A stretch of DNA of 64,000 nt from Paratinospora sagittata (lineage: Eukaryota; Streptophyta; Magnoliopsida; Ranunculales; Menispermaceae): positions 33,616,741-33,680,740 of the forward strand of contig CM069593.1 of assembly GCA_035771175.1 (NCBI GenBank), in the 5' to 3' direction. Within the stretch, counting starts at the first letter, position 1. Each line of letters opens with the position of its first letter. Below, one piece after another: positions 49,772 to 61,200 of the stretch. Made by a program: the position numbers and the translations under genes. The notes below the pieces were generated by a model, which did not search any database, had not been told where the DNA came from, and saw nothing but the letters and a program-made list of their open reading frames with translations.

Positions 49772-52208
49772 TTGATATGTCGGTCGGAAAGCAAACTTAT
49801 ATAGCAATCAACTACCTTTTGGATCGATAAGTTAGTTGACTGACTAGTATATTGATTGACCAATCGGAACGTAAATTTTAAATAACCACAACTTTTTCGT
49901 TTCAACTATGGTCTGAGTAATTCAAAATGATTTGGATGGAGAATGAGAATGTCAACAAATTCATATGCTGTAGCTTACTTTCGAAACACCGGTCACCGTT
50001 GATTAGTACTTTAAATAATTAGTAGCAACTGGTCCGGTCACTGATTACGGGGAAAGTCACTCAAAGCTGCTGGTTTTTTGGATCCTATCCTCATATTTCG
50101 AACACATTTTGAATTACTCAAATCGGAGTTAAAACGGAAGAGTTATGGTCATTTCAAGTTTATTTATCGATTGGTCAATTGATATGTCGGTCGGTAAGCA
50201 AACTTATATAGCAATCAACTACCTTTTGGATCGACAAGTTAGTTGACTGACTAGTATATTGATTGACCAATCGGTACGTAAATTTTAAATAACCACAACT
50301 TATTCGTTTTAACTATGGTTTGAGTAATTTAAAATGAGTTGGATGGAGAAAGAGAATACCTACAAATTCATAAGCTGTAACTTACATTCGGAACACCGGT
50401 AACGGTTGATTTGTACATTGAATATCTAGTAGGAACTGGTCCGGTCACCGATTACTAAAAAGTCACCGAAAGCTGCTGGGTTTTTAGATCGTGTCCTCAT
50501 ATTTCCAACACATTTTGAATTACTCAAATTGGAGTTAAAACGAAAGAGTTATGGTCTTTTGACGTTTACTTATTGATTGGTCAATCGATATGCCTGTCGG
50601 TAAGCAAACTTATATATCAATCAACTATCTTTTGGATCGACAACTTAGTTGACTGACTTGTATATTGGTTGACCAATCGGTACGTAAATTTTAAATAACC
50701 ACAACTTTTTCGTTTCAACTATGGTTTGAGTAATTGAAAATGAGTTTGATGGAGAAAGAGAATATCTACAAATTCATATGTTGTAGCTTACTTTCGGAAC
50801 ACCGGTCACCGTTGATTAGTACTTTAAATAATTAGTAGCAACTGGCCCGATCACTGATTACTGGAATGTTACTCAAAACTGCTGGTTTTTTGAATCCTGT
50901 CCACATATTTCCAACACATTTAGAATTACTCAAATCGGAGTTAAAACGAAAGAGTTATGGTCATTTCAAGTTTATTTATCGATTGGTCAATTGATATGTC
51001 GGTCGGTAAGCAAACTTATATAGCAATCAACTACCTTTTGGATCGATAAGTTAGTTGACTGACTAGTATATTGATTGACCAATTGGTACTTAAATTTTAA
51101 ATAACCACAACTTTTTCGTTTTAACTGTGGTTTGAGTAATTGAAAATGAGTTTGATGGAGAAAGGGAATATCTACAAATTCATATGCTGTAGCTTACTTT
51201 CGGAACACCGGTCACCGTTGATTAGTACTTTAAATATTTAGTAGCAACTTGTCCGGTCACTGATTACTGGAAAGTCACTCAAAGTTGCTGCTTTTTTGGA
51301 TCTTGTCCACATATTTCCAACACATTTTGAATTAGTTAAATCAGAGTTAAAACGAAAGAGTTATGGTCATTTCAAGTTTATTTATCGATTGGTCAATTGA
51401 TATGTCGGTCGGTAAGCAAACTTATATAGCTATCAACTACCTTTTGGATCGATAAGTTAGTTGACTGACTAGTATATTGATTGACCAATCGGTACGTAAA
51501 TTTTAAATAACCACAACTTTTTCGTTTTAACTATGGTTTGAGTAATTCAAAATGAGTTGGATGGACAAAGAGAATATCTACAAATTCATATGTTGTAGCT
51601 TTCTTCCGGAACACCGGTCACCGTTGATTAGTACTTTAAATAATTAGTAGCAACTGGCCTGATCACTGATTACTGGAAAGTTACTCAAAGCTGCTGGTTT
51701 TTTGGATCCTGTCCACATATTTCCAACACATTTTGAATTAGTTAAATCGGAGTTAAAACGGAAGAGTTATGGTCATTTCAAGTTTATTTATCGATTGGTC
51801 AATTGATATGTCGGTCGGTAAGCAAACTTATATAGCAATCAACTACCTTTTGGATCGATAAGTTAGTTGACTGACTAGTATATTGATTGACCAATTGGTA
51901 CGTAAATTTTAAATAACCACAACTTTTTCGTTTTAACTATGGTTTGACTAATTCAAAATGAGTTGGATGGACAAAGAGAATATCTACAAATTCATATGTT
52001 GTAGCTTTCTTCCGGAACACCGGTCACCGTTGATTAGTACTTTAAATAATTAGTAGCAACTGGCCCGATCATTGATTACTGGAAAGTTACTCAAAGCTGC
52101 TGGTTTTTTGGATCCTGTCCACATATTTCCAACACATTTTGAATTACTCAAATCGGAGTTAAAACGGAAGAGTTATGGTCATTTCAAGTTAATTTATCGA
52201 TTGGTCAA
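49772..52208 (+). repeat. Six-monomer higher-order unit of array 2, copy 2 (2,437 bp)
   Basis: Second copy of the 2,437-bp unit. A third copy appears to start (GGTCTGAG at 52347, CAATCGGAACG before it) but departs from the pattern after about 52360. Confidence 0.87.
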
Positions 52209-55200
52209 TTGATATGTCGGTCGGAAAGCACACTTATATAGCAATCAACTACCTTTTGGATCGATAAGTTAGTTGACTGACTAGTATATTGATTGACCAA
52301 TCGGAACGTAAATTTTAAAAAACCACAACTTTTTCGTTTTAACTATGGTCTGAGTAATTCAAAATGAGATGGATGGAGAAAGAGAATATCTAACAATTCA
52401 TATGTTGTAGCTTACTTCCGGAACACCGGTCACCGTTGATTAGTACTTTAAATAATTAGTAGCAACTGGCCCGATCACTGATTACTGGAATGTTACTCAA
52501 AACTGCTGGTTTTTTGAATCCTGTCCACATATTTGCAACACATTTTGAATTACTCAAATCGGAGTTAAAACGGAAGAGCTATGGTCATTTCAAGTTTATT
52601 TATCGATTGGTCAATTGATATGTCGGTCGGTAAGCAAACTTATATAGCAATCAACTACCTTTTGGATCGATAAGTTAGTTGACTGACTAGTATACTGATT
52701 GACCAATTGGTACGTAAATTTTAAATAACCACAACTTTTTCGTTTTAACTGTGCTTTGAGTAATTGAAAATGAGTTTGATGGAGAAAGGAATATCTACAA
52801 ATTCATATGCTGTAGCTTACTTTCGGAACACCGGTCACCGTTGATTAGTACTTTAAATATTTAGTAGCAACTGGTCCGGTCACTGATTACTGGAAAGTCA
52901 CTCAAAGTTGCTGCTTTTTTGGATCTTGTCCACATATTTCCAACACATTTTGAATTAGTTAAATCGGAGTTAAAACGAAAGAGTTATGGTCATTTCAAGT
53001 TTATTTATCGATTGGTCAATTGATATGTCGGTCGGTAAGCAAACTTATATTGCAATCAACTACCTTTTGGATCGATAAGTTAGTTGACTGACTAGTATAT
53101 TGATTGACCAATCGGTACGTAAATTTTAAATAACCACAACTTATTCGTTTTAACTATGGTTTGAGTAATTTAAAATGAGTTGGATGGAGAAAGAGAATAC
53201 CTACAAATTCATAGGCTGTAACTTACATTCGGAACACCGGTAACGGTTGATTTGTACATTGAATATTTAGTAGGAACTGGTCTGGTCATCGATTACTAAA
53301 AAGTCACCCAAAGCTGCAGGTTTTTTAGATCGTGTCCTCATATTTCCAACACATTTTGAATTACTCAAATTGGAGTTAAAACGAAAGAGTTATGGTCTTT
53401 TGACGTTTACTTATTGATTGGTCAATTGATATGCCTGTCGGTAAGCAAACTTATATATCAATCAACTATCTTTTGGATCGGCAACTTAGTTGACTGACTT
53501 GTATATTGGTTGAGCAATCGGTACGTAAATTTTAAATAACCACAACTTTTTCGTTTCAACTATGGTTTGAGTAATTGAAAATGAGTTTGATGGAGAAAGA
53601 GAATATTTACAAATTCATATGTTGTAGCTTACTTTCGGAACACCGGTCACCGTTGATTAGTACTTTAAATATTTAGTAGCAACTGGTCCGGTTACTGATT
53701 TCTGGAAAGTCACTCAAAGTTGCTGCTTTTTTTTATCCTGTCCACATATTTCCAACACACTCTGAATTTGTCAAATTGGAGTTAAAAGGAAAGAGTTATG
53801 GTCATTTCAAGTTTATTTATCGATTGGTCAATTGATATGTCGGTCGGTAAGCAAACTTATATAGCAATCAACTACCTTTTGGATCGATAAGTTAGTTGAC
53901 TGACTAGTATATTGATTGACCAATCGGTACGTAAATTTTAAATAACCACAACTTTTTCATTTTAACTATGGTTTGAGTAATTCAAAATGAGTTGGATGGA
54001 GAAAGAGAATATCTACAAATTCATATGTTGTAGCTTACTTTCGGAACACCGGTCACCGTTGATTTGTACTTTAAATAATTAGTAGCAACTGGTCTGGTCA
54101 CTGATTACTGGAAAGTCACTTAAAGCTGCTGGTTTTTTGGATCCTTTCCTCATATTTCCAACACATTTTGAATTACTTAAATCGGAGTTCAAACGGAAAA
54201 GTTATTGTCATTTCAAGTTTGTTTATCGATTGGTCAATTGATATGTCGGTCGGTAAGCAAACTTATATAGCAATCAACTACCTTTTGGATCGATAAGTTA
54301 GTTGACTGACTAGTATATTGATTGACCAATCGGTACGTAAATTTTAAATAACCACAAGTTATTCGTTTTAACTATGGTTTGAGTAATTTAAAATGAGTTG
54401 GATGGAGAAAGAGAATATCTACAAATTCATAGGTTGTAACTTACTTTCAGAACACCGGTAATCGTTGATTTGTACTTTGAATATTTAGTAGGAACTGGTC
54501 CGGTCACCGATTACTAAAAAGTCACCGAAAGCTGCTGGTTTTTTAGATTGTGTCCTCATATTTCCAACACATTTTGAATTACTTAAATTGGAGTTAAAAC
54601 GAAAGAGTTATGGTCTTTTGAGGTTTACTTATTGATTGGTCAATCGATATGCCGGTCGGTAAGCAAACTTATATATCAATCAACTATCTTTTGGATCGAT
54701 AACTTAGTTGACTGACTTGTATATTGATAGACCAATCGGTACCTAAATTTTAAATAACCACAACTTTTTCGTTTTAACCATGGTTTGAGTAATTGAAAAT
54801 GAGTTTGATGGAGAAAGAGAATATCTACAAATTCATATGTTGTAGCTTACTTTCGGAACCCCGGTCACCGTTGATTAGTACTTTAGATATTTAGTAGCAA
54901 CTGGTCCGGTCACTGATTACTGGAAAGTCACTCAAAGTTGCTGTTTTTTTCGATCCTGTCCACATATTTCCAACACATTTTGAATTAGTCAAATCGGAGT
55001 TAAAAGGAAAGAGTTATGGTCACTTCAAGTTTATTTATCGATTGGTCAATTGATATGTCGGTCGGTAAGCAAACTTATATAGCAATCAACTACCTTTTCG
55101 ATCGATTAGTTAGTTGACTGACTAGTATATTGATTGACCAATCGGTACGTAAATTTTAAATAACCACAACTTTTTCGTTTTAACTATGGTTTGAGTAATT

Positions 55201-58200
55201 CAAAATGAGTTGGATGGACAAAGAGAATATCTACAAATTCATATGTTGTAGCTTACTTCCGGAACACCGGTCACCGTTGATTAGTACTTTAAATAATTAG
55301 TAGCAACTGGTCCGGTCACTGATTACTGGAAAGTCACTCAAAGCTGCTTGTTTTTTGGATCCTATCCTCATATTTCCAACACATTTTGAATTACTCAAAT
55401 CGGAGTTAAAACGGAAGAGTTTTGGTCATTTCAAGTTTGTTTATCGATTGGTCAATTGATATGTCGGTCGGTAAGCAAACTTATAAAGCAATCAACTACC
55501 TTTTGGATAGATAAGTTCGTTGACTGACTAGTATATTGATTGACCAATCGGTACGTAAATTTTAAATAACCACAACTTTTTCGTTTTAACCATGGTTTGA
55601 GTAAGTGAAAATGAGTTTGATGGAGAAAGAGAATATCTACAAATTCATATGCTGTGGCTTACTTTCGGAACCCCGGTCACCGTTGATTAGTACTTTAGAT
55701 ATTTAGTAGCAACTGGTCCGGTCACTGATTACTGGAAAGTCACTCAAAGTAGTTGTTTTTTCGATCCTGTCCACATATTTCCAACACATTTTGAATTAGT
55801 CAAATCGAAGTTAAAAGGAAAGAGTTATGGTCATTTCAAGTTTATTTATCGATTGGTCAATTGATATGTCGGTCGGTAAGCAAACTTATATAGCAATCAA
55901 CTACCTTTTGGATCGATAAGTTAGTTGACTGACTAGTATATTGATTGACCAATCGGTACGTAAATTTTAAATAACCACAACTTTTTTCGTTTTAACTATG
56001 GTTTGAGTAATTCAAAATGAGTTGGATGGACAAAGAGAATATCTACAAATTCATATGTTGTAGCTTACTTCCGGAACACCGGTCACCGTTGATTAGTACT
56101 TTAAATAATTAGTAGCAACTGGTCCGGTCACTGATTACTGGAAAGTCACTCAAAGCTGCTTGTTTTTTGGATCCTATCCTCATATTTCCAACACATTTTG
56201 AATTTGTCAAATCGGAGTTAAAACGGAAGAGTTATGGTCATTTCAAGTTTATTTATCGATTGGTCAATTGATATGTCGGTCGGTAAGCAAACTTATAAAG
56301 CAATCAACTACCTTTTGGATAGATAAGTTCGTTGACTGACTAGTATATTGATTGACCAATCGGTACGTAAATTTTAAATGACCACACCTTATTCGTTTTG
56401 ACTATGGTTTGAGTAATTGAAAATGAGTTGGATGGAGAAAGAGAATATCTACAAATTCATAGGCTGTAATTTACATTCGGAACACCGATAACCGTTGATT
56501 TGTACACTGAATATTTAGCAGGATCTGGTCTGGACACCGATTACTAAAAAGTCACCGAAAGCTTCTGGTTTTTTAGATCGTGTCCTCATATTTCCAACAC
56601 ATTTTGAATTACTCAAATTGGAGTTAAAACGAAAGAGTTATGGTCTTTTGACGTTTACTTATTGATTGGTCAATCGATATGCCTGTCGGTAAGCAAACTT
56701 ATATATCAATCAAATATATTTTGGATCGACAACTTAGTTGACTGACTTGTATATTGGTTGACCAATCGGTACATAAATTTTAAATAACCACAACTTTTTC
56801 GTTTTAACTATGGTTTGAGTAATTGAAAATGAGTTTGATGGAGAAAGAGAATATCTACAAATTCATATGTTGTAGCTTACTTTCGGAACACCGGTCACCG
56901 TTGATTAGTACTTTAAATATTTAGTAGCAACTGGTCCGGTTATTGATTTCTGGAAAGTCACTCAAAGTTGCTGCTTTTTTTTATGCTGTCCACATATTTC
57001 CAACACACTCTGAATTTGTCAAATTGGAGTTAAAAGGAAAGAGTTATGGTCATTTCAAGTTTATTTATCGATTGGTCAATTGATATGTCGGTCGGTAAGC
57101 AAACTTATATAGCAATCAACTACCTTTTGGATCGATAAGTTAGTTGACTGACTAGTATATTGATTGACCAATCGGTACGTAAATTTTAAATAACCACAAC
57201 TTTTTCATTTTAACTATGGTTTGAGTAATTCAAAATGAGTTGGATGGAGAAAGAGAATATCTACAAATTCATATGTTGTAGCTTACTTTCGGAACACCGG
57301 TCACCGTTGATTTGTACTTTAAATAATTAGTAGCAACTGGTCCGGTCACTGATTACTGGAAAGTCACTTAAAGCTGCTGGTTTTTTGGATTGTGTCCTCA
57401 TATTTCCAACACATTTTGAATTACTTAAATTGGAGTTAAAACGAAAGAGTTATGGTCTTTTGACGTTTACTTATTGATTGGTCAATCGATATGCCTGTCG
57501 GTATGCAAACTTATATATCAATCAACTATCTTTTGGATCGACAACTTAGTTGACTGACTTGTATATTGATTGACCAATCGGTACGTAAATTTTAAATAAC
57601 CACAACTTATTCGTTTTAACTATGGTTTGAGTAATTTAAAATGAGTTGGATGGAGAAAGAGAATATCTACAAATTCATAGGCTGTAACTTACTTTCGGAA
57701 CACTGGTAGCCGTTGATTTCTACTTTGAATATTTAGTAGGAACTGGTCCAGTCACCGATTACTAAAAAGTCACCGAAAGTTGCTGGTTTTTAGATCGTGT
57801 CCTCATATTTCCAACACATTTTGAATTACTCAAATTGGAGTTAAAACGAAAAAGTTATGGTCTTTTGACGTTTACTTATTGATTGGTCAATCGATATGCC
57901 GGTCGGTAAGCAAACTTATATATCAATTAACTATCTTTTGGATCGATAACTTAGTTGACTGACTTGTATATTGATTGACCAATCGGTACGTAAATTTTAA
58001 ATAACCCGAACTTTTTCGTTTTAACTGTGGTTTGAGTAATTGAAAATGAGTTTGATGGAGAAAGAGAATATCTACAAATTCATATGCTGTAGCTTACTTT
58101 CGGAACACCGGTCACCGTTGATTAGTACTTTAAATATTTAGTAGCAACTGGTCCAGTCACTGATTACTGGAATGTCACTCAAAGTTGCTGCTTTTTTAGA

Positions 58201-61200
58201 ACCTGTCCACATATTTCCATCACATTTTGAATTACTCAAATCGGAGTTAAAACGGAAGAGTTATGGTCATTTCGAGTTTATTTTTTGATTGGTCAATTGA
58301 TATGTCGGTCGGTAAGCAAACTTATATAGCAATCAACTACCTTTTGGATCGATAAGTTAGTTGACTGACTAGTATATTGATTGACCAATTGGTACATAAA
58401 TTTTAGATAACCACAACTTTTGCATTTTAACTATGGTTTAAGTAATTCAAAATGAGTTGGACGGAGAAAGAGAATATCTACAAATTCATATGCCGTAGCT
58501 TACTTTCGGAACACCGGTCACCGTTGATTTGTACTTTAAATAATTAGTAGCAACTGGTCCGGTCACTGATTACTGGAAAGTTACTCAAAGCTGCTGCTTT
58601 TTTAGAACCTGTCCACATATTTCCAACACATTTTGAATTACTCAAATCGGAGTTAAAACGGAAGAGTTATGGTCATTTCATGTTTATTTATCGATTGGTC
58701 AATTGATATGTCGGTCCGTAAGCAAACTTATATAGCAATCAACTATCTTTTGGATCGATATGTTAGTTGACTGACTATTATATTGATTGACCAATCGGTA
58801 CGTAAATTTTAAATAACCACAGCTTTCTCGTTTTAACTATGGTTTGAGTAATTCAAAATGAGTTGGATGGAGAAAGAGAATATCTAAAAATTCATATGTT
58901 GTAGCTTACTTCCGGAACACCGGTCACCGTTGATTAGTACTTTAAATAATTAGTAGCAACTGGTCTGGTCACTGATTACTGGAAAGTCACTCAAAACTGC
59001 TGGTTTGTTGGATCATATCCTCATATTTCCAACACATTTTGAATTACTCAAATCGGAGTTAAAACGGAAGAGTTATGGTCATTTCAAGTTTATTTATCGA
59101 TTGGTCAATTGATATGTCGGTCGGTAAGCAAACTTATATAGCAATCAACTACCTTTTGGATCGATAAGTTAGTTGACTGAGTAGTATATTGATTGACCAA
59201 TTGGTACGTAAATTTTAAATAACCATAACTTTTTCATTTTAACTATGGTTTAAGTAATTCAAAATGAGTTGGATGGAGAAAGAGAATATCTACAAATTCA
59301 TATGCTGTAGCTTACTTTCGGAACACCGGTCACCGTTGATTTGTACTTTAAATAATTAGTAGCAACTGGCCCGGTCACTGATTACTAGAAAGTTACTCAA
59401 AGTTGCTGGTTTTTTGGATCTTGTCCACATATTTCCAACACATTTTGAATTACTCAAATCGGAGTTAAAACGGAAGAGTTATGGTCATTTCAAGTTTATT
59501 TATCGATTGGTCAATTGATATGTCGGTCGGTAAGCAAACTTATATAGCTATCAACTACCTTTTGGATCGATAAGTTAGTTGACTGACTAGTATATTGATT
59601 GACCAATCGGAACGTAAATATTAAATAACCACAACTTTTTCGTTTTAACTATGGTTTGAGTAATTCAAAATGAGTTGGATGGAGAAAGAGAATATCAACA
59701 AATTCAAATGCTGTAGTTTACTTTCAGAACACCGGTCACCGTTGATTAGTACTTTAAATAATTAGTAGCAACTGGTCCGGTCACTGATTACTGGAAAGTC
59801 ACTCAAAGTTGCTGGTTTTTTGGATCCTATCCTCATATTTCCAACACATTTTGAATTACTCAAATCGGAGTTAAAACGGAAGAGTTATGGTCATTTCAAG
59901 TTTATATATTGATTGGTCAATTGACATGTCGGTCGGTAAGCAAACTTATATAGCAATCAACTACCTTTTGGATCGATAAGTTAGTTGACTGACTAGTATA
60001 TTGATTGACCAATCGGTACGTAAATTTTAAATAACCACAACTTATTCGTTTTAACTATGGTTTGAGTAATCTAAAATGAGTTGGATGGAGAAAGAGAATA
60101 TCTACAACTTCATAGGCTGTAACTTACTTTCGGAACACCGGTAACCGTTCATTTCTACTTTGAATATTTAGTAGGAACTGGTCCGGTCATCGATTACTAA
60201 AAAGTCACCGAAAGCTGCTGGTTTTTTAGATCGTGTCCTCATATTTCCAACACATTTTGAATTACTCAAATTGAAGTTAAAACGAAAGAGTTATGGTCTT
60301 TTGACGTTTACTTATTGACTCGTCAATCGATATGTCGGTCGGTAACCAAACTTATATATCAATTAACTATCTTTTGGATCGATAACTTACTTGACTGACT
60401 TGTATATTGATTGACCAATCGGTACGTAAATCTTAAATAACCACAACTTTTTCGTTTTAACTGTGGTTTGAGTAATTGAAAATGAGTTTGATGGAGAAAG
60501 AGAATATCTACAAATTCATATGCTGTAGCTTACTTTCGGAACACCGGTCACCGTTGATTAGTACTTTAATATTTAGTAGCAACTGGTCCAGTCACTGATT
60601 ACTAAAAAGTCGCCGAAAGATGCTGGTTTTTTAGATCGTGTCCTCATATTTCCAACACATTTTGAATTACCCAAATTGGAGTTAAAACGAAAGAGTTATG
60701 GTCTTTTGACGTTTACTTATTGATTGGTCAATCGATATGTTTGTCGGTAAGCAAACTTATATATCAATCAAATATCTTTTGGATCGACAACTTAGTTGAC
60801 TGACTTGTATATTGGTTGACCAATCGGTACGTAAATTTTAAATAACCACAACTTTTTCGTTTTAACTATGGTTTGAGTAATTGAAAATGAGTTTGATGGA
60901 GAAAGAGAATATCTAAAAATTCATATGTTGTAGCTTACTTTCGGAACACCGGTCACCGTTGATTAGTACTTTAAATAATTAGTAGCAACTGGTCCGGTCT
61001 CTGATTACTGGAAAGTTACTCAAAGCTGCTAGTTTTTTGGATCCTATCCTCATATTTCCAACACATTTTGAATTACTCAAATCGGAGTTAAAACGCAAGA
61101 GTTATGGTCATTTCAAGTTTATTTATCGATTGGTCAATTGATATGTCGGTCGGTAAGCAAACTATATAGCAATCAACTACCTTTTGGATCGATAAGTTAG

